Shown: positions 18,177-27,679, counted from the first letter of the stretch. The stretch: 64,000 nucleotides of DNA from Arthrobacter sp. SLBN-100 (GCF_006715305.1 NZ_VFMY01000001.1:1798001-1862000), one strand, 5' to 3'. Notes: generated by a model from the letters alone, not told the origin. A program made the numbers and translations.

Positions 18177-18213
18177 AACCGCATCCCGAAACAAAGGGAT
18201 GCGGTTTTTCTTT
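18177..18213 (+). terminator. Rho-independent terminator
   Basis: Stem AACCGCATCCC / GGGATGCGGTT with an 8-nt loop followed by five T and TTTG. It is a textbook intrinsic terminator with no intact gene upstream, so the transcription unit it served has been lost. Confidence 0.8.
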
Positions 18214-18660
18214 GTCCTGACAGATTTGGATCGGCCCTTCAACAGACATTTGCAATCCTTGAATCTGCCACTTTCCCCTTTGTGGACGCTCGCGCACGCC
18301 GGGCCACGATCGCAACGAGCGTTCTGAACTGACCTTGTCTTGGTAGGTCATGCCGCTTGGTTCCTTGGCATCGATGGACAGGCAGACGTTCCAACGCTGC
18401 TTGTCATTCTGATATGTCCCATGATCGCTGGGCGGGTCCTCCGCGCAACCAGGGCGCTACCGCGCCGACCCCGAACCGAAAACTTCATCACCAGGACAGC
18501 GCAGCAGTACCGCCACATGAAGTTTTCGCCCCCGGCGCCGGTACCCCAAGTTGCACTCCGGCCCCTCAACCCAGCGGGTGGTCCCCTACCAGAACGACAC
18601 CCAGAACCAACAACAGCAAAAAATCACGGCAACACAAAGGGTGAAGGGAACCACGGGATC

Positions 18661-19696
18661 ATGGAAAAGCTGACCATCACAACACCATCAGACGTCCTCA
18701 GCTTCATCGGGCACACCCTGGGCTTCTGGCCACAGGAAAGCCTGGTGTGCATCACGTTGAACGAGAACAGCATCGGCGCGACCCTGCGGATCGACCTGCC
18801 CCGCCAAGCAGGCCAGGAACTACCTCACGCACGCACCGTCGCCCACTACCTCACCAGCGACACCAACGCCACATCCATCCTCTTCGCCATCTACACGAGC
18901 GAAACCGCCCAGCACGGACAGGCCAAACCCCACGCCGGCACCATCGCGGCGCTCACCGGAATCCTCGCCCAACAGGGCATCGCCATCCGGGACGGACTCT
19001 TCGTCGGAGACGAAACCTTGTCCCCCTACGACGGCGAACCCGGCACCAGCCTCGCCCTGCCCGTCAGCTCCACCCAGACCAGTGCGATCAACGCCGAATC
19101 CATCTACCGCGGCAGCTTCATTGAACCCACCAACCGAAGCACCCTCCCAACCACCGGCCAGGAAGCAGCCAAAGCGGTTGCCGTCGAACACCACATAGAC
19201 ACCATCGCCGCCCAACCAACCAACACCGCACTCCAACAAGGCCGGAAACTCTGGGCCAACATGTTCGACTCCAACACCTTCCCTAACGGCAACGACTGCC
19301 ACGCCCTGGTCGCAAACCTGCAGTTCCCAGCGATCCGGGACTGGCTCATCGCAGACATCCCAGGCGTCGACGAACCCATGCAGCGGATCCTGTTCGCCCA
19401 AGCCGACCAGACCCCGAAATGGTCACGCATCGAGTGGGCGCAACAACTGCTCCTTCACGCCTACGCCCGCACCAGCCCAGAACATGCAGCCCCTGTCCTT
19501 ACGGCTATCGGCTACATCAACTGGTGGGAAGGCAGAGGCAGCAAAGCCCACCCAGTTTCTCCAGCTCGCCCTCGACACCAACCCTGCTTACCGCCTGGCG
19601 CGCCTCAGCGATCAAATGATCGGCTCAGGCATCGTCGCCGGCTGGAACATGAACAAAGAAACCGCCTACAAAACACTGCCCTTCCACCTGCCCTGA
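18661..19696 (+). pseudogene. DUF4192 protein with a frameshift near its C-terminus
   Basis: From ATG 18661 the frame gives a typical DUF4192 start (DVLSFIGHTLGFWPQESLVC) and continues to INWWEGRGSKA near 19550. The family's expected continuation, TQFLQLALDTNPAYRLARLS with SDQMIGSGIVAGWNM, is then found in another frame ending at 19696. Deleting one C in the CCCACCCAG stretch restores the full ~345-aa protein. Without correction the product runs on to 19809 with an unrelated tail. This is either a genuine inactivation or a sequencing error. The role of DUF4192 is unknown. Confidence 0.8.
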
Positions 19697-20136
19697 GGAA
19701 CCAAAGCTCGAACTGCCAGAGCAAGGCTTGGCCCAAGTCAACCGGGGACAGCGGCCATCAGTTATCGTCTACCACCACTCCTGCTAGGCAGCCCTTAACT
19801 GGCTTCTGATATCAACCGGACTAACGTAAATCCTCCCGTAGCGGTGGTTGATGAAATCACGGTTACCGGTTGAAAACGGGTGGAGGAGCGGCCGAAAAGG
19901 GGGCTGCTATTGGCCTCTCACCGGGCCGTTTCTTCGCCCAGAATGCCGGGATCAGAACTGGTCAGCCACAGCCCGATCGTTGAGAGCGAAGAGCTGAAAT
20001 TTCTGGCGCCATCGGAAGGGGCAGGTTGAGGGCGAAACCCCTTTTCCTCAACTAGTTTTGCAGCATTCGCTCCCGATTCCGGCCACTGCTAGTACTTCGC
20101 TACTGACCGGTAGTTGTCGCCACCGCGCAGCAGGAG

Positions 20137-20188
20137 CATGCGGCGTGAAGCGTTGTAAGTGCCATGCGGCGTGAAGCGTTGTAAGTGC
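20137..20188. repeat. Perfect tandem duplication of 26 bp
   Basis: Two exact, directly adjacent copies (20137-20162, 20163-20188) of a unit beginning CATGCGGCGTGAAGCG. Identity suggests a recent duplication. Confidence 0.92.
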
Positions 20189-20269
20189 TGAGTTCGGAGG
20201 GCCTTGCGTTATCCCCCCGGCTATTGCGCACTTATTCTGCCGGCTCGGTGTTGGCCAGGATGGGCGTCA

Positions 20270-20286
20270 GTAACGCGGCCGTAACG
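20270..20286 (+). promoter_or_regulatory. GTAACG-N5-GTAACG box, copy 1
   Basis: Hexamers at 20270-20275 and 20281-20286, extended to CAGTAACGC on the left half as in the other copies. 76 bp upstream of the ORF at 20362. Proposed binding site of an OmpR/PhoB-type regulator. Confidence 0.6.
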
Positions 20287-20361
20287 ACGTGCATGCTCAG
20301 CTTGCACAACGCGCTCGAATTTCATAGCCGTAGCGGCGCACCTGCTTGAAATGAGGCGTAC

Positions 20362-20589
20362 ATGCCTGAGATCGGCGGTCTAGCACTTACGGGGGCACCA
20401 AGACTAGAGGATGACGATGAGACGACCGGATTGATCCAGATTTTCGTAAATGTGAGCACACACTCCGGCTACTGGGGCTCCCTGGAAGGAGGCCAACTGC
20501 TTCGGGCCTTTGGTACCCGACCGGCTCCCGCTACTGGCAAATTCGCCAACAGCGTTTTGAGTTTTCACCACCACAATTTCGGATCTTAG
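20362..20589 (+). CDS. Hypothetical 75-aa protein
   Basis: ORF starting behind GAGGCGTAC and ending 15 bp before the next gene. Acidic N-terminal stretch (LEDDDETTGL) followed by a strand-like IQIFVNVST. No family recognised. Support comes only from position: first ORF after the regulatory box and in line with the well-formed membrane gene downstream. Confidence 0.4.
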   Translation: MPEIGGLALTGAPRLEDDDETTGLIQIFVNVSTHSGYWGSLEGGQLLRAFGTRPAPATGKFANSVLSFHHHNFGS

Positions 20590-20604
20590 CTTTGGGGGGA
20601 TGAT

Positions 20605-21486
20605 ATGAGTTCAGCAGCAGGGGAACAGCACCAGAAGAACCCTACTTTTAAGGGCAACAGTACCCGTTATCGGGGGACGTCCACGGCACGGACCCCTCTC
20701 GGCGAAGGTCCGAAGTGGTCGGCAGTCACAGCGCTCGTGCTTTCGGGCGTTGTCGCCATAGCCCTGCTTGCCTCATCTGTCTTCCTGCTTAGATATCTAG
20801 GCGATGTGTCTCCCGAAGCGTCACTTTCACTCATATTTGTTAGTGCCGCGATTGTCCTAATCCTAGTTGTGAGCACGCTTGTAATTGTTCTCAGAAGACT
20901 TGGACTGGCAGATGCCAACGAGGCTATGGGATTACCCAGCGGCTCCATTCGAGCGATCATCGCGCTCCTGCTCATCATGCTGTTTTTCATCGCCGCCATC
21001 TTTCTTTTCAATAGCAGCCTCAACCAGACCGACCCCACGCAAACGCGCTCCCTTGAAGGCGTAACCGCTGAACGGTTCGCCACTATCCCAACAGACCAAA
21101 TCCAGAGTTCGCAAACACGGCAGGTCGATAATGCCACCGTTTACGATGTCGTCCTTTTCCAACCTTCCTCGGGAACTGCAGCATCCGAGGATATTGCGAA
21201 GCAACTGATCACAACCGTTGGCACACTGGTCACTGCTGTCGCTGCTTTCTACTTCGGGGCTAACTCTGTCATGGGTGCGAAAAAGGAGGATGTTGGGAAA
21301 CGCGACCCTGGTGAAAACGCGGCTGACTCTGATGACGACAACGAACCGGGAGGGGGCGGAACAGCCACTCGTGGCAGCGCGACGCAGGAAGAAAACAAGA
21401 CGACCACCCAGACCACCACGCTCGTCCCTGCACCAGGGACACGCGGGCCAAGTCCTCAAGGCGGACCGCCAAGGCCTGGCCCTTGA
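20605..21486 (+). CDS. Four-helix membrane protein with disordered C-terminal tail
   Basis: 293 aa with a strong ribosome site (GGGGGGATGAT). Membrane helices at about 41-62, 71-95, 110-134 and 203-224. The third is preceded by LPSGSIRAIIALLL and the fourth ends FYFGANSVMG. A soluble loop of ~65 residues (135-200) lies between helices 3 and 4, and the last 70 residues are acidic then Gly/Thr/Pro-rich and disordered. No named family; the GSIRA/FYFGA pair looks like a conserved scaffold. Controlled by box copy 1 by position. Confidence 0.75.
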   Translation: MSSAAGEQHQKNPTFKGNSTRYRGTSTARTPLGEGPKWSAVTALVLSGVVAIALLASSVFLLRYLGDVSPEASLSLIFVSAAIVLILVVSTLVIVLRRLGLADANEAMGLPSGSIRAIIALLLIMLFFIAAIFLFNSSLNQTDPTQTRSLEGVTAERFATIPTDQIQSSQTRQVDNATVYDVVLFQPSSGTAASEDIAKQLITTVGTLVTAVAAFYFGANSVMGAKKEDVGKRDPGENAADSDDDNEPGGGGTATRGSATQEENKTTTQTTTLVPAPGTRGPSPQGGPPRPGP

Positions 21487-22203
21487 TCACTCGGTAAAGC
21501 CTGGGCATGGGAACGAACAACTCACCCAAAGCCATTGACGCGGTCAAGGAACGCTTCGATTGGTAGCTCAAAGCCAACACAGCCTCCGGACGGCGCTGAG
21601 TTCTTCCACGACGTGACCATGCTGGTACCAGCAGCCAGGGATCCTGGATTCCGCGGCGACACCGTGTGAGGGCCCCGCTCCGCGTCCAAGAATACGAGCA
21701 TGCCGAAATTCTCCCCACAAGGCAAAAAATACCGCCACGCAACTTCAGCGGAAAGTTGGCGTCCAATCCCCCGGGAACCATTTGCTGTGGTCCGCACCTT
21801 CTGAATGCCCAGAATCCTGTCCCTGAAAATCAGGCAATTGCTTCTGGTGCGGCATAACCTTAACGAGGGCATGTCCTTCGAGGTTTGGCAAATCAAATTT
21901 AGCCGGTTGCTTATCCGCAACAAGCGGTTTCTCAACCGGCCAAGACCGGGTTACCGGATAGTCTTCATCACCAAGCAGGGCCGTCAGCCCGTTGTCGGGA
22001 GCGCCCAGGATCCGGCGTGCATGATAAATCAACGGAAACCGTGTAAACCTGTATCCGCGGGTCATGACTCTAGCCTGACCTTGGCGTCCGGAAAGTGCAA
22101 TACGGTGCTTCAGGTCAGAAAATTGGAAGAAGCCCAATGAGTGGAGACCCGGGTAGGGCAATGCACCAGTGACGGTCCGCCCCTTGCGGGCTCGAACGGC
22201 ACA
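21487..22203. other. Gene-poor stretch
   Basis: No credible gene. A 19-codon ORF at 21507-21566 (MGTNNSPKAIDAVKERFDW) is too short to judge. Longer open frames on both strands lack ribosome sites and protein-like composition. Probably decayed DNA. Confidence 0.4.
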
Positions 22204-22220
22204 GTAACGCAGGCGTAACG
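22204..22220 (+). promoter_or_regulatory. GTAACG-N5-GTAACG box, copy 2
   Basis: Hexamers at 22204-22209 and 22215-22220, left half CAGTAACGC. 54 bp before the GTG of the propeller operon. Confidence 0.62.
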
Positions 22221-22273
22221 CTTGCTGCCTAACGTGGACTTGTGTACCGGTTTTTCGAAGGCGGTTTTGGCAC

Positions 22274-22567
22274 GTGAGCGATAAAAACGAACAGGCCCCA
22301 AAAGAGCCACATGAGCACAGCACTGGCAACGGCGCCAAGAAAGACAGCGAATACTACGCCAGCAAGAGCGGCAGTCGGCAGGATGCCGGTGAGGGCGGCC
22401 ACGCCCGGAGGCGCCTGGACGAGATGCTCTCCCAGCGTGTACCCGACCTGCCGGATTCCGAGGAGGAGCCCGACGAGGATTTAGAGGCGGAAACGCGGCC
22501 TTCCGGCCGGGCGTCTACCCCTTCTGAGAAAGAACAACCAGACAAAGGAGCACCCGATGAAGGGTGA
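22274..22567 (+). CDS. Acidic disordered small protein
   Basis: 97 aa from a GTG; extremely charged and low-complexity (DLPDSEEEPDEDLEAE, SEKEQPDKGAPDEG) with one short helix-forming segment (ARRRLDEMLSQRVPDL). It overlaps the next gene by 11 bp, so the two are coupled. No family recognised. A comparable acidic protein is the second gene of the unit controlled by box copy 4 (63684-63956). Confidence 0.65.
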   Translation: MSDKNEQAPKEPHEHSTGNGAKKDSEYYASKSGSRQDAGEGGHARRRLDEMLSQRVPDLPDSEEEPDEDLEAETRPSGRASTPSEKEQPDKGAPDEG

Positions 22568-25139
22568 GGTGGATGACACAGTTTCTGGACGGCTGGATTC
22601 CGGCGGCGACGAAGAGGCGGAACAGGATGCTGCCAATGCAGGGCTTCCGGGAGGAAAGGTGCTGCTGCGGCTCCTGCAAATTTTGGAGCGTGAGGGTCTT
22701 GACGAGGTGGCGGTGGAAACCGTTGCAATGGCCGTGCCGGGGGAAGATCAGGGCCAGCTGACCCGAGTACTGGAGGGTTTCACGTCCTCGCCTACGGGAG
22801 ACACGGCGGCCGCGACCGCTGAGGCACGGGATGCGGTATTGTCCAGGGATTCCGCCGGGAGCCAGGAGGAGAACCTGGCTAAAGCCATTACGGATGCAGC
22901 GGAGGCGATGGGGCCGCCCACCGCAATTGGGCCGCAATGGCGTTCATTGGGTCCGTGGACCATCCCAAACGGTCAGACATACGGATCCAGCCGGGTGAAC
23001 GTTTCCGGGCGAGTGTCCTCCGTGGCCGTCGATCCGGCCAACCCCGCTCATGTTCTGGTCGGTGCAGCTCAAGGCGGTGTGTGGGAAAGCTTCAACCGTG
23101 GCATCAGCTGGGCGCCTCGGACCGATTACAAAGCCACCCTTACCGTCGGTGCCGTAGTGTTCGATCCGACGGATTCAAGAACGGTGTACTGCGGCACGGG
23201 TGAGGGCAATTTTTACTCATGGTTGGGGGCCGGGATACTCCGCTCAACGGACGGAGGCAGCACCTGGTCCACCCTGTGTACGGCGCCGTTCGTGGGACAG
23301 GGGTTTTACGAACTCGTGATCGACCGCGCCGACCGGCGCCATCTGCTGGCCGGTACGACTCACGGGCTTTACGTGTCCGCCGACGGCGGCGTGACCTGGA
23401 CACGGCGGCGCACCATCCGTACGTGGTCCATATCTATGGCTCCTGCTGGAGGTGCAGCGGCAGAGATCCTTGGGGCCTGTCGTGATGGGCTGCACCAGTC
23501 CACCGATGGCGGCACGGGATGGAATGCTATAGCCCTTCCAAGTGCACCCGGTACATTTGACCGGCTCGAAGTGGCCATCGCGCCGTCCAACCCCGACGTC
23601 GCCTACGCGTGGGGAGCCGCGGGCACCAGCGCCTACCTGTGGCGCCGTGCCAACGGCACATGGACAGCTGTTGGCACCCCACCCGGCGTCAGAGTCAACC
23701 AGGCGTGGTATGACTGGTTCCTGGCTGTCTCACCGGACCGGGACAACCAGATATATTGCGGTGCCATCGAGGTCCACCGGGGCGACCTCGCCGGAACAGT
23801 CTGGACTTGGCGTAACCTCAGCAATAAAGGCGCGACCGGACAATCCATCCACCCTGACCAGCATGCCATCGCATTCGAACCGAGCGCCCCCGACACGATT
23901 TACATTGGCAACGACGGTGGCTTGTTCCGAAGCGCTGATCGGGGCATCACGTGGCAGCACTGCAACAACGGTCTCGTCATTAGCGAGTTCGAATATCTCG
24001 GCCAGGACCACGGATCCTCCCGCTGGCTAGTCGGCGGCACTCAAGACAACGGCACCCAGCGCTGGACAGGGCCCTCCACCATGGAACATGTGGCGGACGG
24101 TGACGGCGGTGACTGCGGGGTCAACCGAACCAATCCGAACACTGTCTTCCACACCTACTACAACATGACTCCCCAACGGTCCACGACGCGGGGCAGCTTT
24201 GGGACCTGGACCGACATTTTCCCGCCCGTACCTACCGGCGAGGGCAGCCTGTTCTATCCGCCGTTCGAAACTAGCTCGACGACGGGAGACACCATCGCGA
24301 TGGGAGGCGACTCGCTCTACATCTCCCGCAACAACGGAACCGCTTGGACGCGCCTGGCGTTCCCATCCACGGCCCGTTCCAGCGCCCTGTACATTCCTGG
24401 TCCGGACGATGTCTATGTGGGAACCACCAATGGAGGCGTATTCCACAGCCACTGGGGCGGAACATCCTGGGGCACGCTTACCGCACTCGCTTCGCCCCGC
24501 GCCAACGCATATATCAGCGATTTGCACGTCAGGCCGGGCGGGAACAGGATCTGGGCGACTTCGACGACACTAAACGGCGGACGGGTGTTCCGCTCCGATG
24601 ACGCCGGAGCCACATGGACCGACCTGTCCGCCGGCCTTCCCCCGCTGCCAATCAACGCAATCGAAGTCGACCCGGGAAACACCAACCGGATCTGGGTGGC
24701 AGCGGACGTCGGCGTTTCCCAGTCCCTCAATGCAGGTGCTTCATGGGCCGACTTTTCTAACGCTCTGCCGAACTCCATGATCGGCGACCTGATGTTCCAC
24801 CCACACGCACGGGTACTGCGCGCGGGCACCCGGAACCGCGGAATCTGGGAGATACCCGTCGACGGCTGGCAGACACAGCCCCAAAACGGCACCCAGTTCA
24901 CAGGCTCACTCGCCGCCAACGAGAGCCGGCGTTGGTTCACGTTCAACTGGCCCGCCACCTGGCACATCATCTGGACCATCATGCCGGTGACCCCCCGCCG
25001 CGGCTCACCGCAGGTCAACTGGACCGTACAGGTGGAGCGCGCCACCGCCGAATACGTCACGTACTGGATCACCGTACGCAACCTCACCCCCGCCCCGCTC
25101 ACCTTCGAGGGCCGGTACAGCATTCTGAGCCGATACTGA
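22557..25139 (+). CDS. Large Asp-box beta-propeller protein without signal peptide
   Basis: 860 aa. Residues 1-115 are acidic and helical (LPGGKVLLRLLQILEREGLDEV). From ~125 a VPS10/GH74-like double propeller follows, with SGRVSSVAVDP, STDGGSTW, SADGGVTW, STDGGTGW, SADRGITW and SDDAGATW and with IGNDGGLFRS and VGGTQDNGTQRW. Residues ~778-860 form a separate all-beta domain (RRWFTFNWPATWHIIW, PQVNWTVQVERA, TYWITVRNLT). No secretion signal is visible although most relatives are exported. The terminal domain is repeated as an independent gene directly downstream. Enzymatic residues cannot be assigned. Confidence 0.85.
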   Translation: MKGEVDDTVSGRLDSGGDEEAEQDAANAGLPGGKVLLRLLQILEREGLDEVAVETVAMAVPGEDQGQLTRVLEGFTSSPTGDTAAATAEARDAVLSRDSAGSQEENLAKAITDAAEAMGPPTAIGPQWRSLGPWTIPNGQTYGSSRVNVSGRVSSVAVDPANPAHVLVGAAQGGVWESFNRGISWAPRTDYKATLTVGAVVFDPTDSRTVYCGTGEGNFYSWLGAGILRSTDGGSTWSTLCTAPFVGQGFYELVIDRADRRHLLAGTTHGLYVSADGGVTWTRRRTIRTWSISMAPAGGAAAEILGACRDGLHQSTDGGTGWNAIALPSAPGTFDRLEVAIAPSNPDVAYAWGAAGTSAYLWRRANGTWTAVGTPPGVRVNQAWYDWFLAVSPDRDNQIYCGAIEVHRGDLAGTVWTWRNLSNKGATGQSIHPDQHAIAFEPSAPDTIYIGNDGGLFRSADRGITWQHCNNGLVISEFEYLGQDHGSSRWLVGGTQDNGTQRWTGPSTMEHVADGDGGDCGVNRTNPNTVFHTYYNMTPQRSTTRGSFGTWTDIFPPVPTGEGSLFYPPFETSSTTGDTIAMGGDSLYISRNNGTAWTRLAFPSTARSSALYIPGPDDVYVGTTNGGVFHSHWGGTSWGTLTALASPRANAYISDLHVRPGGNRIWATSTTLNGGRVFRSDDAGATWTDLSAGLPPLPINAIEVDPGNTNRIWVAADVGVSQSLNAGASWADFSNALPNSMIGDLMFHPHARVLRAGTRNRGIWEIPVDGWQTQPQNGTQFTGSLAANESRRWFTFNWPATWHIIWTIMPVTPRRGSPQVNWTVQVERATAEYVTYWITVRNLTPAPLTFEGRYSILSRY

Positions 25140-25154
25140 GCAAAGGACAAAGAC

Positions 25155-25409
25155 ATGTGGACCAACATTCAATTCACCGGCTCCCTAGGCCCTGGGGCCT
25201 CCAACAGGTGGTTCACCTTCAACTGGCCCACGGCCTGGCACGTTGTCTGGTACATGATGCCCACCTCGCCCCAAGTGGGAAATCCTCAGGTGGACTGGGA
25301 CGTGGCCGTTGAACGGGCAAACACCACTCAGTGCACGTACTGGATCACCGTCAAAAACCTCACGAACCAGACCGTGACCTTTGAAGCCCGCTACGCCGTC
25401 TTAAGCTAA
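25155..25409 (+). CDS. Stand-alone copy of the propeller's C-terminal domain
   Basis: 84 aa beginning behind AAAGGACAAAGAC. Almost the whole protein aligns with the last 80 residues of the upstream propeller: RWFTFNWPTAWHVVWYMMP, PQVDWDVAVERA, TYWITVKNLT and FEARYAVLS. It is a beta-sandwich-like domain of unknown function, possibly an oligomerisation or carbohydrate/surface-binding module that assembles with the propeller. Confidence 0.8.
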   Translation: MWTNIQFTGSLGPGASNRWFTFNWPTAWHVVWYMMPTSPQVGNPQVDWDVAVERANTTQCTYWITVKNLTNQTVTFEARYAVLS

Positions 25410-25418
25410 GGAAACCCC

Positions 25419-25991
25419 ATGCGCGTCGTAATTCAAATTGACAGCGGAGACGAGAAACCCCAAATTGTCCTGGATACAGGGAGTACATCACGGGAACCGA
25501 CGGGAGCCCAGGATGCGGTCGCCGGATCGGTCTCCGGCTCCCCAGCGCCAGAACCTCCCTTACCGACGCCCCAAGGTACCGTCGAGGCGGACGCGCTTGA
25601 CGGCGGCGCCGCCGGAGTGGAGCGGCATCTGGGCCCGGCTCCGTCGGCCACCCCGTCCTCCGACCTGCTGACCAGAGCGCGGACCGTGGGGGCACTCGAT
25701 GGGGGTCCCGCACCGAGTACCCCGCCAGTCGATGCAGCGCCACCACCTTTCACCGGTGCTCCCCCGTCTGCGGCTTTCGCCGAAGGAGAAGTTCCGGCCG
25801 ACTGGCCTTTCACAAGCCTCGCCGTCGATATGTCCGCGGGGCCCGCTCCCGCGGAGCCGGGCACCGATGCCTATGTGACCACCATTAACGGTACCGAAAC
25901 CGCGGACAAAGAGTCAGCCGAGGAGCAGGAACCACCCGGAGCCAAAGCCAGAAACTCAGGGACAAAACCTGAACATGAAAAGAAGAAATAG
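25419..25991 (+). CDS. Pro/Ala-rich disordered protein
   Basis: 190 aa with AAGGAAACCCC before the ATG. The first 20 residues (MRVVIQIDSGDEKPQIVLDT) could form two strands; the rest is Pro/Ala/Ser/Glu-rich and ends HEKKK. Last gene of the 22274-25991 unit, 9 bp after its neighbour. Unknown; probably a linker or surface-associated factor acting with the propeller. Confidence 0.65.
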   Translation: MRVVIQIDSGDEKPQIVLDTGSTSREPTGAQDAVAGSVSGSPAPEPPLPTPQGTVEADALDGGAAGVERHLGPAPSATPSSDLLTRARTVGALDGGPAPSTPPVDAAPPPFTGAPPSAAFAEGEVPADWPFTSLAVDMSAGPAPAEPGTDAYVTTINGTETADKESAEEQEPPGAKARNSGTKPEHEKKK

Positions 25992-26229
25992 GTCCCTTGC
26001 CTTACGATCGCCGCCCGAGACGCCGGTCAGCACCGCGGTGGCGGTCGATGCACAAGACCTACGCCCGCAAACAGGCCTTGAGCCCCCGGGTACGAGCTCG
26101 GTTCTCCGAAATTTGCACATCGGATCCCGATGCTTACAGCTGATTGCAGTACAAGGATAGGAATCACCGGAGGCCGCTCTGGCCGCCCGCGCGTCCGCGT
26201 AGAGCCGCCCAATCACAGAGGAGGCAGGC

Positions 26230-26477
26230 GATGGGGCAGCCGAGTCAATGGAACCGCCACAGTCATGGACTACAGCGGCCACCGGGAGTCTCCCTTCAAT
26301 CGGTATTTTGACACGGAAACCAAAAAGTGGATCCCGGGGCGAATACCCCTCGGGTACGGTGATCGTAATGGGCTTCCCTTCGACTTTTGAAACTAGCTGC
26401 AGCTGTAAGACCTGCCGCTCGACTGTGGCTCGCGCTTTAGACAAGGAAATCGCTTGGCCAACCAGTTGCGGCACCAT
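26230..26477 (-). pseudogene. Possible DUF1353-like remnant
   Basis: On the minus strand a frame encodes KPITITVPEGYSPRDPL followed by LPVAAVVHDCGG. The pattern resembles the DUF1353 core (a strand ending in VPxGYxTD, then a segment ending AxVHD). The second half degenerates. No ribosome site. The resemblance is short and could be fortuitous. Confidence 0.3.
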
Positions 26478-26496
26478 CTCATGGATAACGGCTCCA

Positions 26497-26513
26497 GTAA
26501 CGCGGCAGTAACG
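26497..26513 (+). promoter_or_regulatory. GTAACG-N5-GTAACG box, copy 3
   Basis: Hexamers at 26497-26502 and 26508-26513, left half CCAGTAACGC. 83 bp upstream of the small membrane gene at 26596, which has a strong ribosome site. Confidence 0.6.
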
Positions 26514-26595
26514 GGGAAGGCTGTGTACTTAAGGCGCGATCAGCTAATTAAAGTAATCGGAACCGGCTCTGACTGAACATTAGGAGGGCATTGTA

Positions 26596-26829
26596 ATGTT
26601 CCAGCTTTTCAAATTCCTCAGCACACAACAGCTTGTTTTGCAGCAACTTCCAGTTTTTCTCATTTCCTTTGGAATAGCGGCATATTTCTATAAGTTTGGC
26701 AGCTTCGCCATAGAGTGCATCGCTTTCCTTGTGACGTGGGCAGTTTTGGATCTGATTTCGGATCGGCTCTTTACCCGGAGCAAAAAGCGGGCGGATGATG
26801 CGGAAGCCGATCTGCAGATGCCCCGCTAG
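26596..26829 (+). CDS. 77-aa membrane protein
   Basis: AGGAGGGCATTGTA precedes the ATG. An amphipathic N-terminus is followed by two hydrophobic segments (QLPVFLISFGIAAYFYKFG, IECIAFLVTWAVLDLI) and a charged tail (RSKKRADDAEADLQ). Both ends are probably cytoplasmic. No family recognised; controlled by box copy 3 by position. GC content is visibly lower than in the flanking core genes. Confidence 0.7.
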   Translation: MFQLFKFLSTQQLVLQQLPVFLISFGIAAYFYKFGSFAIECIAFLVTWAVLDLISDRLFTRSKKRADDAEADLQMPR

Positions 26830-27042
26830 TGGGGTTGTGCGTTTTGCCGTCGAGGGACAAGTGCAGGGAAGACATCAAACGGGCAGTTGGTCCGGCGCTC
26901 ATGTCACACACACGCTACCGGCGAACTGGCCTGGTTAATTTTTTAGAGCAGCAGCAAACGTTTGTACCGCATGGCGCAAGACTTCGAGCCAGAACCAGAG
27001 CGCCTTTGGTCATAGTTGTCGTGTCCTTGGGGCTTGGTCGGA

Positions 27043-27610
27043 ATGGCAATGGTCTCAGCCACAGCACTATCAGAACCGTCCGGAGATGGCGCGCGCCGAG
27101 TCTTCACTCGATTCTTCCGCTAACTGGGCACTTGGGTGGGGACCGTCTTGGCGTTCTACTTAGCGTGGGAAAATATGAACGCCGCAGCGGAAAACACGGC
27201 AAGGCTTCTCGGACATCCGTCCAGCACGCCCGTCACCGCTGTAATGGTGCCCAAGGCGCGCATGATTACACGAATTTCCCCCGGTGCAGGCGTGCTCAAC
27301 GTGCAACTTATCGACCTCTATACAAGGATGCTCGCAGCAGGCGTCGGTGCCTCCGGCGTCGTGCTTTACACAGCAGTGCACAAGGCGATGCTTGACGCGT
27401 TTGCTGCTTCTGTAGCAACGCCACAGAACCCCGCAGCACTAGCAGAACAGATGCATGATGCAGTCGCTGATCCTAACCGCAAGGGAATCCCTTGAAGCCA
27501 TGGGGCCTCATCGCGGATGCCCACAACAGGATGCGCTCAATACCCGAGTGCAACGATGTGTTTGTGACCAGCAGCGGGGAAGGAGCCAGATCCCGTTATC
27601 GGCTGACTGA
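27043..27610 (+). pseudogene. Disrupted membrane/CBS-like gene
   Basis: From ATG 27043 the frame reaches FTRFFR then an in-frame TAA at 27121-27123, and continues GTWVGTVLAFYLAWENMNAA and HPSSTPVTAVMVPKARM to a stop at 27495. A further segment, ECNDVFVTSSGEG, continues in a shifted frame to about 27610. The pattern matches membrane proteins ending GTVLAFYFxxENF and followed by a CBS-like domain. At least one stop and one frameshift break it. Confidence 0.5.
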
Positions 27611-27679
27611 CAAACACTGGCCTAGCCAGCGCGGAGTAGGCCAGGAACGAGTGAGAGGGTCCCTGGACAAGGAACTGCT

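Larger units (their letters stand above)
19697..20361. other. Non-coding stretch of the island with repeats and a regulatory box
   Basis: No convincing gene. It holds a perfect 26-bp tandem duplication (20137-20188) and the GTAACG direct repeat (20270-20286) that precedes the next operon. Confidence 0.5.

Noticed and set aside
21745..22338. 197-codon minus-strand frame in the gene-poor island stretch
   Set aside because: No ribosome site or domain, Cys/Arg-rich start, and it runs across the regulatory box and into the acidic gene at 22274.
22557..25139. Reading the propeller protein as a secreted sialidase
   Set aside because: Asp-box motifs are structural, no signal peptide is present and the sialidase arginine triad cannot be assigned.
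26829..27395. 188-codon plus-strand frame
   Set aside because: Composition is Arg/His-rich and not protein-like; the disrupted CBS-like gene in another frame explains the sequence better.
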